Shown: positions 37,810-47,299 of the stretch, piece after piece | Numbering within the stretch: the stretch's first letter is position 1 | Layout of the letters: each line of letters opens with the position of its first letter | NCBI RefSeq assembly: GCF_001908375.1 | Contig: NZ_CP017243.1 | Location: forward strand, 1 to 64,000 | Direction of reading: 5' to 3' | DNA: 64,000 nucleotides | DNA from: Rhizobium etli 8C-3 | GTDB lineage: Bacteria > Pseudomonadota > Alphaproteobacteria > Rhizobiales > Rhizobiaceae | Program-made: the position numbers and the translations under genes | Notes under the pieces: generated by a model | Seen by the model: only the letters and a program-made list of their open reading frames with translations | Told to the model about the DNA's origin: nothing | Databases searched by the model: none

Positions 37810-39909
37810 TCACCAATGCCAATTCCCAGGGTTAAGATCGGAACGCTCAAGATCATCCTTTGCTTTCTGAGCGGCATCGGCGATCCCCTTCGCGAGATCG
37901 GCGGCAGCCTTCGCGGCGGCATCTGCTGCAGCTTTGGCGTTGTCGACTGCGCCCTGAACGCCTTTCGTCCCCTCCCGCCAGGCGTTGTCAGGAAGATCTT
38001 TGAGGGAGTCGAAAGGCCGCTCGTAGAGCTTGGTCAATTCTTTTTTCGTTTCCTCCGCCACATGCTGCCCCGCCCGAACGGCGTCCATGATTGCTTTGGC
38101 AAGCAAGTTCTTATCTAGTAGCGTGACATTCCAAGACTTAAGAATGAAGTTGTCATCGGGCTCGCAGGCAATAGCGGGAACGGCTTCGTTAAGGGCTGTC
38201 TTGAAAGCGTCAAACTGTTCCTTCGAAACCGGACCCGCATCACCCGTTTTTGGAACTATCGAGTAACCTGCGGAGAGCTCAAGATAATCCGCCCCCACCA
38301 CGACGTCCTTCGGATCCCATGCGACCTCAACACCTCTGCGACCGAAGTTCGTATACTCGCGTTCGTCGGGCCTTGGCTCCTCGTTTTTGCCGAAGGGGTA
38401 GAATGTCGGGAGGCTGGAGATCAAAATTGAAGGCGCTTGTTTCCCGCCGCCGATGTTGCGCTCAACGTCAATCCTCAACTGATGAATGGTAAGCCACGCA
38501 TTCGCCGCGATGTCGCTAGGCGCGCTCGGGGTAACGCCAATGGTTATACGTCGGCAGGCAAGCTCGGGTATCAGAACAATCGCCGAGCCGGCGGCGACCG
38601 TTTGCTTCGCCACTTTTATCGAGACTGGAAGATCGAGTGACGTTTTGGCGTGAAGATCGATATCATTGCCAAAACCTCCTCCAACAAAGGCGGCATTCGT
38701 GTGGGTGTGCAGTTCCACTTTCAGGCTTGCATCTACTCGAAGTGCGGTTTGAAGGCCAACCCCAGGCACCCACTTGATGTCTGGTGGCTGAACGTCGAAC
38801 AATCCGGAGAGAAATGACGGCCCACGTGGCGTGACGACAAGGCTGACCTCACCTAAGAGGTCGTCCTTCAGCAAGGCTGGGTGAGCGATCTCTCCGCTCG
38901 CATTGGAACTGCTGATCGAGCCCGTCGTTGCCTGACGGAGCTCTGAAGCCATCTCTAAAATCGGAGTATTGTGGATTCGGACATAGACGAGATCGCGATC
39001 GTCGCGGAAAGGGCGCAGACGGTCGGAAACCGATTTCCTGCGGCGCTCAAGCGCTTCAGAAGTCGTTTCTTTTGTTTCGGCCAAGTGCGAGAAGACCTCG
39101 TCGATAGTTTTTCCGCCGAGCATCCAAATGCCGTTTGTCGTCGATACGGGGATTTCGGCTGCAATGCTTCTATGAAGCTTGTCGCGATTGATCTTAATCG
39201 CAAGATCATACCCGCCGCTCACTTCGAACTTGTTGTGACTGGAATTCGCTTTGCCAATGTCCAGTTCTAAGTCACTCACAATGCTTGGCCCCGGAATAAC
39301 GAGTTCCTTGCCCCAACCCGTAAAAGCTCCGTCGGCGATTAGTTCGGCTAAGAGGTCCCCCGAACTTAATGATAAATTTCCCCAATTGAATTTAGGCTTA
39401 ACTGCGTACGGGACGAGATGAAGGCGGATTGCGTTCCGGCCTTTGTCGTCCTTGTCGGGCAGCGGAAGGAGCATGGTATCGAGTTCAGCAAATGCTGTCG
39501 TTCCTGCCCACCAAGACGTCTTTTTATCGGCTTGATAATGAGCGGAAAGCGATAATTTGGCATGAAATGAGCCATCGTTCGTGCTCAGCACCGCTTCTTC
39601 GACCCGCACTATGACTGCGCCATCATAGTGTCCTTCGGGATCCTTATCGCCGAGGCGAACGACGCGTTCGATCCCATTGAGCCCGCTTACAAGTCCTCTC
39701 AGCGCGCGCTCGGGTAGAAAGATGCGGTTGCTCCAGTCGTCTGGCTTGGCCCCGGTTTGTAGAATGGCTTCGGTGAGGGCCAGCGAGCGCTCTTGCAACG
39801 CAAGTGTCTCTTCGAGTCTCCGCTCTTCAAACAGATGATAAAGATATGTCCCAGCTACACCGCAGACCAACACGACGATGGCGGCAAGTCCAATTAAAAG
39901 TTTCCTCAT
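37810..39909 (-). CDS. Membrane-anchored protein with Ala-rich coiled-coil C terminus, unknown
   Basis: About 699 aa from the ATG at 39909, preceded by GGGGGAACGAC. Residues 1-25 (MRKLLIGLAAIVVLVCGVAG) form a single N-terminal membrane anchor. The rest is predicted to be periplasmic and mainly beta-rich, and ends in an Ala/Lys/Asp-rich helical tail (about 650-690, VDNAKAAADAAAKAAADLAK) that looks like a coiled coil. No family is recognised. The IS5 element lies 170 bp beyond its stop. A surface or envelope role is plausible; nothing in the neighbourhood specifies it. Confidence 0.7.
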   Translation of the reverse strand: MRKLLIGLAAIVVLVCGVAGTYLYHLFEERRLEETLALQERSLALTEAILQTGAKPDDWSNRIFLPERALRGLVSGLNGIERVVRLGDKDPEGHYDGAVIVRVEEAVLSTNDGSFHAKLSLSAHYQADKKTSWWAGTTAFAELDTMLLPLPDKDDKGRNAIRLHLVPYAVKPKFNWGNLSLSSGDLLAELIADGAFTGWGKELVIPGPSIVSDLELDIGKANSSHNKFEVSGGYDLAIKINRDKLHRSIAAEIPVSTTNGIWMLGGKTIDEVFSHLAETKETTSEALERRRKSVSDRLRPFRDDRDLVYVRIHNTPILEMASELRQATTGSISSSNASGEIAHPALLKDDLLGEVSLVVTPRGPSFLSGLFDVQPPDIKWVPGVGLQTALRVDASLKVELHTHTNAAFVGGGFGNDIDLHAKTSLDLPVSIKVAKQTVAAGSAIVLIPELACRRITIGVTPSAPSDIAANAWLTIHQLRIDVERNIGGGKQAPSILISSLPTFYPFGKNEEPRPDEREYTNFGRRGVEVAWDPKDVVVGADYLELSAGYSIVPKTGDAGPVSKEQFDAFKTALNEAVPAIACEPDDNFILKSWNVTLLDKNLLAKAIMDAVRAGQHVAEETKKELTKLYERPFDSLKDLPDNAWREGTKGVQGAVDNAKAAADAAAKAAADLAKGIADAAQKAKDDLERSDLNPGNWHW

Positions 39910-40321
39910 GTCGTTCCCCCAGGTTGCCACAATGGTGCACATTATTATTGTATTTTTCACCATAAATCTTGCACCGGCTGGCGAACTCAAGCGTCCCTAA
40001 GATCGACCCGGACATATCCGGGCGATCATACATGAGTGTACGGCCGGCTCACTGAGCCGGAGCCGCTTCGGCATAGCCGATCTCGTCGAAGACGGTGAAG
40101 GTGATCTCGCTCGGGCCGGCAAGCTCCTTCATGCGGCGAGCGATATGGAACGCGATGACAACAATGCACCCGGAAGCGCTGCTTCGACACAACTTACTAT
40201 TGACGCGCCCGGCTGCGATTGGACGACCCCATGAGTTTAACTGCGTGCTATCCCTTGACCCAGGATAATAGAATTCGATCGCATTGAGAACGACCGTTGC
40301 GCGGTCGCTCGATGGTAATAT
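39910..40321 (-). other. Intergenic region with a short coding remnant
   Basis: About 410 bp. On the minus strand, about 40049-40160, a fragment reads RMKELAGPSEITFTVFDEIG and then reaches a stop; it looks like the C-terminal tail of a deleted gene that I cannot name. Otherwise nothing is recognised. Confidence 0.35.
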
Positions 40322-41065
40322 CTAAAAGATCATGCCGCCCGCGACGTCGATCGTGCTTCCCGTTATCCAATCCGCGTCGCTAGATACCGCGAAGGAGACT
40401 GCTGCGGCGATGTCAGTAGGCTCGCCTATTCGACCTAGCGGCGTTTTACCGATCAAGTAGCCATCGGACGCAACGTCTCGGATATCGGCGTTGCCTTCCG
40501 TGGCGGTGAAACCGGGGGCGATCCCTACTACCCGAATCTTGCGAGATCCCAGCTCAAGCGCGAGAGACCGCGTGAGCGTGTTGACCGCTCCCTTCGTTGA
40601 GCAGTAAGCGTGCACAGTAGGATAAGGACTTTGCGCCATTCCGGAGCTGATATTAACGATCACGCCTCCTTCACCCAATTCGCGAGCCGCGGCCTGCGTC
40701 ATAAGAAGAAGGCCGCGCACGTTAAGAGCAAAGTGCTCGTCGATGCTCGCAGCGGTTAGGCTTTCAAGGCTGTCCATTTTATAGACAGCCGCATTGTTGA
40801 TGAGAATGTCCAACTTTCCGAACTTCTCGATGGTAGCGCGAACGAGGGACGAAATTTCGGCCGGGTTGGAGATGTCGGCTTTGATTGCGAATGCGGAGCC
40901 GCCAGCCGCCGTAATTCTATCGACGACGGCCTGCGCCATGTCCGACGATCGGGCGTAGTTCACGATTACAGAGGCGCCATCCGCAGCCAAGCGCTCAGCA
41001 ATGCCAGCGCCAATGCCCTTCGACGACCCGGTCACGATCGCGACTTTCCCAGTAAGCTTTTGCAT
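40322..41065 (-). CDS. SDR-family oxidoreductase (3-oxoacyl-ACP reductase-like)
   Basis: 247 aa. Rossmann motif TGSSKGIG (12-19), NNAA (90-93), catalytic S140/S141 and Y154-x3-K158, and C-terminal TIDVAGGMIF, which is the classical SDR layout. It is divergent from a TetR-family gene with a palindrome between them, a common arrangement for a regulated oxidoreductase. Substrate cannot be predicted. Confidence 0.93.
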   Translation of the reverse strand: MQKLTGKVAIVTGSSKGIGAGIAERLAADGASVIVNYARSSDMAQAVVDRITAAGGSAFAIKADISNPAEISSLVRATIEKFGKLDILINNAAVYKMDSLESLTAASIDEHFALNVRGLLLMTQAAARELGEGGVIVNISSGMAQSPYPTVHAYCSTKGAVNTLTRSLALELGSRKIRVVGIAPGFTATEGNADIRDVASDGYLIGKTPLGRIGEPTDIAAAVSFAVSSDADWITGSTIDVAGGMIF

Positions 41066-41072
41066 ATCTTAA

Positions 41073-41094
41073 TTTCCTATCAATCACTAGGAAA
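41073..41094. promoter_or_regulatory. Palindromic operator between SDR and TetR genes
   Basis: TTTCCTA (41073-41079) and TAGGAAA (41088-41094) form a perfect inverted repeat with an 8-bp spacer, starting 8 bp upstream of the SDR start. It is the obvious candidate site for the divergently encoded TetR-type regulator. Confidence 0.65.
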
Positions 41095-41135
41095 CACATT
41101 TATGGGACTTGAACACAGCCGTCAAGAGTTTAATA

Positions 41136-41765
41136 ATGATCACTATGATTGACGACCTTTATCATGCGCCTAGGAAGGGTGGACGGCCCCTGTCCTTTGA
41201 CCGGGATGCTGCTCTCCAAAAGGCGATGGTGCTGTTCTGGCGGTACGGCTATGAAGGGACATCTCTCGCCACATTGACCGCCGCGCTCGGGGTCAAACCG
41301 TCGAGCATCTACACCGCCTTCGGAGACAAGAAGCGGTTGTTTCTGGAGGCTGTCGAACTCTATCTCGCGAGCGGGCCGGCAGTTGAGGACGTGGTCAGCG
41401 ACGGAAAGTCGCTCACGGAGGTCGTCCACGAGTTGCTTGTCAATGCGGCTACCAAGTTTACCGGAGAGGAAACCCCTCGGGGCTGCTTGCTGGCAACGTC
41501 GGTCATAAGCTGTTCACAAGACTCGATGGATCTGCAGGAGATGCTTGCCGGCATCAGGCGCCATCTTGAGGCACAGCTACTGATTCGAATTTCCTACGCC
41601 ATAGATAAAGGCGAAATAGGCCCAGACGTAAATCCGGTAGCGCTTGCGGGGCTCATCATGGCTGTTGCGCAGGGCATGTCGACCCTCGCACGCGATGGCG
41701 CATCGCGATCCCATCTTATGTCGATCGTCGATATCACGTTAGCGTCATTACCTTTTCGAACATAA
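41136..41765 (+). CDS. TetR/AcrR-family transcriptional regulator
   Basis: 209 aa from the ATG at 41136 (an ATG at 41145 is also possible). The N-terminal HTH is clear: ALQKAMVLFWRYGYEGTSLA and TLTAALGVKPSSIYTAFGDK with KRLF following. The C-terminal ligand domain has PRGCLLATSVISCS, common in TetR regulators linked to SDR or efflux genes. It probably represses the divergent SDR gene through the palindrome at 41073-41094. Confidence 0.92.
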   Translation: MITMIDDLYHAPRKGGRPLSFDRDAALQKAMVLFWRYGYEGTSLATLTAALGVKPSSIYTAFGDKKRLFLEAVELYLASGPAVEDVVSDGKSLTEVVHELLVNAATKFTGEETPRGCLLATSVISCSQDSMDLQEMLAGIRRHLEAQLLIRISYAIDKGEIGPDVNPVALAGLIMAVAQGMSTLARDGASRSHLMSIVDITLASLPFRT

Positions 41766-42160
41766 GTCTTAGGTGCCGTTGCTCTTGAATATCAAATAAA
41801 GCGGCGGGCCTCGCGCGACGTGCACTAATGGCGCAGGCTCATCGCGCCGTACGAATCGTTCGCGCTCAGCATCCTGGTTCCACGTGTGTAACAACGCCTG
41901 ATCCCGCACTATATGGAGTCCCCGCCATTCCGCCGTATCCGCTTATACGCTTCTAACTGAGCGGCGAGATGTGCTTCACAGAGTATCAGGAATATCTGTG
42001 CCAGTGATGACGCTAAAGGCGGAATGGTGACCTTCGATGCTGATTTTGAATTGGTCATGGCGCGGCTACGGCCGCTAACGACTCCACAACACAGGTGCAC
42101 TTCTGGCTTCGATACTGCAGTTCCCATAAATAGACTTTGGCAATATGTTATAACGCCACA
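41766..42160. other. Region without a recognisable gene
   Basis: About 390 bp between the tetR gene and the PDZ fragment. Only short frames without family resemblance. Confidence 0.4.
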
Positions 42161-42343
42161 GTGCAATCATCGGCACAGGCCGGCCTGCAGCCGGACGACG
42201 TTATCGTCGCTCTCGACCAGCAGCCGGTGACGGACGTCGGGCAACTCCTCTCAATACTCGTGAAGGAGCATGCCCGTGCTCTCATCACCGTCGTGAGGAA
42301 CGGCCACCGCCTCTTCGTGGCCGCTGACGTGCAGACCCAGTAG
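42161..42343 (+). pseudogene. PDZ-domain remnant of a Deg/Do-type protease
   Basis: The frame reads VQSSAQAGLQPDDVIVALDQ, then QPVTDVGQLLSILVKEHARA and LITVVRNGHRLFVAADV, which is the C-terminal PDZ domain of a DegP-like periplasmic protease. The protease domain and any start signal are missing, so this is a 3' fragment left by deletion. Confidence 0.65.
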
Positions 42344-42394
42344 CAGCCCGCAGACCGTGTTCTGTCCGCTGAAATTCCAAGGTCGCTCTCGTGC

Positions 42395-42408
42395 TTGATG
42401 AAGATCAA
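42395..42408. promoter_or_regulatory. FixK/FNR box upstream of the BON gene
   Basis: TTGATGAAGATCAA matches the TTGAT-N4-ATCAA consensus of FixK/FnrN/FNR regulators exactly. It is centred about 66 bp before the BON-protein start, which fits activation under low oxygen as in nodules. Confidence 0.75.
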
Positions 42409-42466
42409 CGACGAAAATCTGCGGCGCTGTCACGATCGGCACGTCGCAAACCTGAAGGAGGTTGTC

Positions 42467-43114
42467 ATGAACGACATTCAACTCAGACAGAACATTCTCG
42501 ACGAAATGGAATTCGAGCCCAGCATCGACGCGGCTGATATCGGCGTCGCGGTCGATAGCGGGATCGTCACACTGACTGGTCACGTGCGCACCTACGCGGA
42601 GAAAGAAGCCGCAGAGCGCGTGGTTAGTCGCGTCAAGGGCGTGCGCGGAATAGCTGCCGATATCGAGGTCCGGATTTTCGGGCCGAAGGAAACAGACGAC
42701 GACTACATCGCCCGGCGCGCTGTCAAAATGCTCGACTGGAACGTTTCCGTGCCAAAGGATTCGGTGCAGGTGCGGGTCCTCAAAGGGTGGATCACCTTGC
42801 GGGGAGAGGTCGAGTGGCAATATCAAAAGAACGCGGCCTACGACGCCGTGCGGGATCTCGCCGGCGTAGTAGGGGTGTCCAACCTAGTGGAGCTGAAGCC
42901 GCATATTACGGCGGTGGATGTCAAGAAACGCATCGAGGATGCTTTCCAGCGCGACGCCGCTCTTGAGGCCGATGCAATCAGAATCGACGTCCAAGGCAGA
43001 AAGGTAATCCTCTCCGGCAAGGTGAAGACCTGGTCGGAACGGCAGGCGGCGGAGCGCGCTGCATGGTCCGCTCCAGGGATCAGCACTCTCGACGACCGAC
43101 TGACGGTCGGGTGA
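42467..43114 (+). CDS. Triple BON-domain protein
   Basis: 215 aa from the ATG at 42467, chosen because AAGGAGG precedes it at 42454-42460; the frame is open further upstream. Three BON repeats are visible, at about 2-67, 78-143 and 146-215, each with the GxVxLxGxV core (GIVTLTGHVR, GWITLRGEVE, RKVILSGKVK). No signal peptide is present, so it is cytoplasmic, unlike OsmY. BON proteins are associated with membrane or osmotic stress. The FixK box upstream predicts microaerobic expression. Confidence 0.9.
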   Translation: MNDIQLRQNILDEMEFEPSIDAADIGVAVDSGIVTLTGHVRTYAEKEAAERVVSRVKGVRGIAADIEVRIFGPKETDDDYIARRAVKMLDWNVSVPKDSVQVRVLKGWITLRGEVEWQYQKNAAYDAVRDLAGVVGVSNLVELKPHITAVDVKKRIEDAFQRDAALEADAIRIDVQGRKVILSGKVKTWSERQAAERAAWSAPGISTLDDRLTVG

Positions 43115-43389
43115 TCGAATATCGGGATTGGCTAGACATTACTGCTCTGCCCACACTCAGCAGCAAGGGCGCCGCTGAGCGCCCTTCGCATAGAGCCCAA
43201 TTTCCTTGATCGACTTGCGCGCAGATCTCGTCTTCGGAACGAAATTCCGCACCACCCGTTGCAGAGCCTCCGTCGCGAGCACAAGGCGACCATTGATGTT
43301 CTTGGAGAGCGACCTTGGGTGGCGACGTAGGCTGGGATCTTCCGCGAAGAAAGATATGAGTCCCCGCAACGGCAGCGCGATTGAGGTTC

Positions 43390-44130
43390 GGGTTTGATTT
43401 TTCTAAATTGAAATCCTGCTGTCGAGCAGAATCGCTATTAGGCCTCGCGGCGAGCAGCAGCCTGAGACGGGTCGACATCTCCGATGCAGTGTACGGCTTC
43501 TTCAGCCAGCCGGCGCCCGCTTCGATCTCCTTGTCCGCGGCATGGGGTTCAGAAAAGCCCGACGTCAGGAGAATTTTCACCCTCGGCCAGCGCTCCCGGA
43601 CATTCCGGGCCAGTTCGTCGTCGTTCATTCCCGGCATGGCCACATCACTGAACAGGAGCGCTACGTCATGCCCCGCCTCCAGCTCCTTCAACGCGTCGAT
43701 CCCGTTCGTAGCTTCGATCACGAAGTAGGCAAGCGTCTGCAGGCGGCTGACCGTCACTCGGCGAACTCTCGCGTCGTCCTCGACCACCAGGATAGTTTCC
43801 GTGCCCCGAGGCGGGGCTTCCTCAGCCCGCTGCTCGTTCGGATGAGAATCCTTTCCGGCGTCGGCGCGTGGAAGAAAGAGGCGCACCGTCGTCCCTTCGC
43901 CAAGTTCGCTGTAGAGCTGCAGGTGCCCTGCGGATTGCTTTGCGAAACCGTAGACCATGCTCAGCCCAAGCCCCGTTCCCGAGCCCGTCGGTTTCGCGGT
44001 GAAGAACGGTCGAAAGCCCTCTCCATCACATCGGACGTCATTCCGGTGCCGGTGTCGGTCACGGAAATGAGGACGTAGCTGCCGGGGCGGATCGCCGGGT
44101 ACATCAGGACATAGTCGGAGTCGATCTTGC
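43390..44130 (-). pseudogene. Hybrid histidine kinase remnant (HATPase and receiver domains)
   Basis: Reading across a frameshift near 44010 gives SYVLISVTDTGTGM, then FFTAKPTGSGTGLGLSMVYG with ATPase G boxes, then a receiver domain: ILVVEDDARVRRVTVSRLQT, a phospho-acceptor Asp in LLFSDVAMPGM, and KKPYTASEM. The sensor and dimerisation parts upstream are missing, so the gene lacks its N terminus as well as being frameshifted. It is a decayed hybrid kinase. Confidence 0.75.
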
Positions 44131-44176
44131 AACAGAGCCCTTGCAGGCGGGCACCTCAAAGCAGACAGGAGCTGCG

Positions 44177-44278
44177 ATGGAGGACAAGGCTTCGCAGGTT
44201 CTATCGAGCACGAAATACAGCACTGCTACCAAGCAGTTGGCAGGATCCGTGCTCTCACAATCCAACAAAAAGCGCTGA
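44177..44278 (+). CDS. Very small Ser/Lys-rich protein (possible)
   Basis: 33 codons, MEDKASQVLSSTKYSTATKQ then LAGSVLSQSNKKR, preceded by AGGAG 5 bp before the ATG. The pattern of short Ser/Thr/Ala segments ending in LSQ resembles small rhizobial stress proteins annotated as hypothetical. Evidence is limited to the ribosome-binding site and composition. Confidence 0.35.
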   Translation: MEDKASQVLSSTKYSTATKQLAGSVLSQSNKKR

Positions 44279-45085
44279 TGAACGAACAAGAACTTTCGAA
44301 CCAGTTTCTGTTGTTTTTCCCGGGCTTCTCGTCAACCAGTCTTATTCCGTTTCCTGCCACCTTAACTCATCATCTTCCGGAAAAGCGGCAGTTGGTTGCG
44401 AACATCCAGTGCCTCGGTCGGTGGACTCCGCTGAAGCGCCTATTTGAAGTCACTCTGCCCCACGCTTCAATGCAGCTAGGAATGGGAAGCGATGAGCAAA
44501 GTGCGTAGGAGATCAAAGTTTCCCACTCCTTGTGGCCTGCCGAGGTCGGCGATCGATGACAGGCGTAATCGAGAGACACTGGCCCCGAGACATCAATGCC
44601 GCTTGGGGGAGACGTATCTGACAACGTTGGTTGTAAATCCGCTTTTGTTTGCCGATGCACATTCAGTGCCATGGCTGGATCGCATGGTTCAGATACACGC
44701 AGATAGACATCGCGACCGATCGCGCGCGTGCCCGGCCTCGCCGAAAAGGTGCCAGATGTGACGGCAGCCTTGCATGCAAAGCTCGACGAGCACCGGGCGT
44801 TCGTACGGGAGCGTGGAGAAGACTTGCCGGAAATCCAGAATTGGCGCTGGGCACGCTCCTCCTAGTGCGACAGAGGACCGGATTGGGTAGCGACTACCAC
44901 CAGCCATACTGCCGCAGCTACGCCGGCACGCAGGAGAAAGGATTCGAGTGCGAGGTGGCAACCTCGCCTTCGACTTGGGGTGTCCCACGGCAATCGCAGC
45001 CTTTGCAGCGTCAGCTATCTGTTTCGAGTCCTGTTCGTTCTGCAAACGATGCGATCTTAATACGTCCTGGAGAATGATCGCCGGG
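44279..45085. other. Region without a recognisable gene
   Basis: About 800 bp with several short overlapping frames on both strands, none with a family resemblance or good start signal. Probably decayed sequence. Confidence 0.4.
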
Positions 45086-46138
45086 TCATGCTGCAGCCGT
45101 CAACGAGAGGCAGCTAAGGGTGAAGCCCGGTCCCATCGCCGTCAGGACAGTTCTCCTGGGTAGTCCTTGCGCAAGAAGCTTCTCGAGTACGAACAGCGCG
45201 GTTGGCGAGGACATGTTCCCATAGTCCGAGAGAACCTCACGTTCCTGGTCGAGGGTTCCCTGGCTTAGTTTAAGCGCCGATTCCAAGGCGGTGATAACCT
45301 TTGATCCACCGGGGTGGCACGCAAACCGGTCAACGTCGGCAGGAGCAAGATCTGATCGGGCGAGTATGGACGTTACGCCCTTCAGCACATGAGTTTCGGC
45401 GAACGGTGGTATCGCACGATCGAAGATCACGCCCAGACCCTCCGGATCGACGCTCCATCCCATGATGTCTAGCGTGTCGGGCCACGTATGCTGGCCTGCA
45501 AGTTCGACCTCGGCCAGACCGGTCTCACTAGCACGCACCACGCAGGCGGCGGCCCCGTCGCCGAAGAGGGCGGTCGCCACGATGTTCGCCTTCGTAAGCT
45601 TGTCCATGCGAAATGCCAACGTGCAGGTCTCGACGGCGACCACCAGCACGACTGAGCCTGGCCGGGATGCCGCCAGCCGTGACCCGATTGAAAGCCCAGA
45701 GACTCCGCCGGCACAGCCGAGGCCAAACACGGGAACCCGTTCGACATCGTCCCGGAAGCCCAGTTCTCGGCTTACCCTCGCTTCCAGACTAGGTGTCGCA
45801 ATACCAGTCGAGGAGACGGTTACGATCGTGTCGACATCGCCTGCTGCAATGCCCGCCGACACGAGAGCTTTGCTGGCGGCGGCGACGAACATTGCACCCG
45901 CGCCCTCGATATGAGCGAGGTTTCGTTCGGGCCATCCCGACGTCTCGAGATACCACTCGATCGGCCGGACGGCATAGCGGCGCCGAATTCCCGAGGTTTC
46001 GAACACCCTTGCCAGCTTTTCGAAATCGTCAAATCGCGATGAGAACGCGGTGTGCGAGGCTCGCGCCGCGTCACGCTGGTCGATGACATGTGGCGGAACG
46101 GCGGTGCCGACGGATACCAGCTTGACGGGTTGCTGCAT
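45086..46138 (-). CDS. Type III polyketide synthase (chalcone synthase-like)
   Basis: 350 aa with the thiolase-fold triad: C142 in VFGLGCAGG, H275 in FACHPGG and N308 in DYGNMSS. N-terminal LVSVGTAVPPHVIDQ and the C-terminal MGPGFTLSCLSL are typical. Bacterial type III synthases make alkylresorcinols, pyrones or phloroglucinol-type products from acyl-CoA and malonyl-CoA. No methyltransferase or oxidase partner gene is next to it. Length is normal and the gene looks intact. Confidence 0.93.
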   Translation of the reverse strand: MQQPVKLVSVGTAVPPHVIDQRDAARASHTAFSSRFDDFEKLARVFETSGIRRRYAVRPIEWYLETSGWPERNLAHIEGAGAMFVAAASKALVSAGIAAGDVDTIVTVSSTGIATPSLEARVSRELGFRDDVERVPVFGLGCAGGVSGLSIGSRLAASRPGSVVLVVAVETCTLAFRMDKLTKANIVATALFGDGAAACVVRASETGLAEVELAGQHTWPDTLDIMGWSVDPEGLGVIFDRAIPPFAETHVLKGVTSILARSDLAPADVDRFACHPGGSKVITALESALKLSQGTLDQEREVLSDYGNMSSPTALFVLEKLLAQGLPRRTVLTAMGPGFTLSCLSLTAAA

Positions 46139-46313
46139 AAGACTCCTTGCGACGGCGCGGGAAGAATTTGGTACGCCGCGCGAGGACGAGACCGAACCGT
46201 AACGCCTCGATCCTCAATAAGTTGCAATGCGGGCGAGCCTGACGCCGCACTTCGTCGGAAGGCTTCAGAGACGACGACGCGTGAAGAATGCCTCCCGCGG
46301 CTTCGTGTCTGCC

Positions 46314-46327
46314 TTGATCCACGTCAA
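46314..46327. promoter_or_regulatory. FixK/FNR-like box upstream of the CBS-BON gene
   Basis: TTGATCCACGTCAA contains both TTGA and TCAA half sites with the correct 6-bp spacing; one inner position departs from TTGAT-N4-ATCAA. It ends 52 bp before the ATG at 46380, an ordinary activator position. Confidence 0.6.
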
Positions 46328-46379
46328 TGCGCTCAACAAGTTGGCTCCGTAATTGTCCGATCGAAAAGGAGACAGCGCG

Positions 46380-47030
46380 ATGCTTGCTAGAGACATCATG
46401 ACGACCCCGTGACGACGCTCGACGAGGGACACAACGTCAGGGAAGCCGTCGAGATCGTCAACGCCAGCAAGATCGGCGCGGTGCCCGTCATCGATGGCGA
46501 AGGGCGGCTCACCGGCATCGTCACCGGGGAGACCTGCTGCGCCGGGTGGCGTCATCCTGGGCGAGACGGGCGGTACCGCATACGCGCGACCGCGAAGATG
46601 CACTGGCGGACTATGTGAAGGCCCGAAGCTGGCGCGTCAAGGACGTGATGTCGACGCCCGTCGTCAGCGCCGCCCCGAGCGCAACCGCGAGCCAGCTCGC
46701 AGAACTCCTGCAGGCCCACGACATCAAACACCGAACGGCAGACTCGCCGGCATAATCAGCCGTCACGACTTGATGCGAGCGCTTCTCGATGTTCGACGGC
46801 AGTGTACTGCTTCCGGCGACGAGGCCCTAGGGACGGCCGTTCGTGGCCGCCTGGAAACCGAGTTCGAAATAAGGTTCCCCATCGTCAATGCGACCGTCTC
46901 CAACGGGGCAGTCACCCTGAGGGGAGAGGTCGAGACGGAGCTGGAATGCTCGGCGGCCAGGGTGGCGGCGGAAAGCATCCGCGGCGTCGGCGGCGTGGTA
47001 AACAACATCACCCTGGCTACCGCATGGTGA
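46380..47030 (+). pseudogene. CBS-domain protein with C-terminal BON domain, frameshifted
   Basis: The ATG at 46380 starts MLARDIMTTP and a one-base loss then gives TGA. The shifted frame continues TTLDEGHNVREAVEIVNASK and IGAVPVIDGEGRLTGIVTG (first CBS). A second CBS follows in yet another frame (WRVKDVMSTPVVSAAPSATA; then NGRLAGIISRHDLMRALL). The BON domain is VNATVSNGAVTLRGEVETEL near 46890-46950. At least three frameshifts are needed. Intact relatives bind adenine nucleotides and act in stress responses. Confidence 0.8.
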
Positions 47031-47069
47031 GCTCTCTCAAACTATGAAATCGTCCCTGGAGTTTCCGTC

Positions 47070-47213
47070 ATGTTTGTCAGGGTCATCGCAGACGCCGTCG
47101 TGTCGAGGCTTCTCCTCATCATCCTGATCCTCATGGTGGGGACGGTCGTGAGCGTCCTACTGGTGAGGCCATCCCACGACTCCCGAACCGGGCGCGTCGA
47201 GCGCTCTCTCTGA
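47070..47213 (+). CDS. Small single-pass membrane protein (possible)
   Basis: 47 aa: MFVRVIADAVVSRLLLIILI followed by LMVGTVVSVLLV form one clear transmembrane helix (about 10-32) and a short basic tail. GGAG lies 8 bp before the ATG. It follows the CBS-BON pseudogene by 39 bp and may have been part of the same transcript. No family recognised. Confidence 0.45.
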   Translation: MFVRVIADAVVSRLLLIILILMVGTVVSVLLVRPSHDSRTGRVERSL

Positions 47214-47299
47214 CCCGTGAGTGCGCGATGAACATCTGGCCCTCCAGGATTTAATTGTCCGGCCGCGTCCCGCAAAAGACCGGAGGCGCGACGGATTCG

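Noticed and set aside
41784..41794. TTGAATATCAA as a FixK/FNR box
   Set aside because: The half sites are only 3 bp apart instead of 6, so the spacing is wrong.
41909..42166. Minus-strand frame of 85 codons near the PDZ remnant
   Set aside because: No family resemblance or start signal; probably chance.
44689..45045. Minus-strand frame of 118 codons
   Set aside because: The composition is irregular and no motif is recognisable; not supported as a gene.
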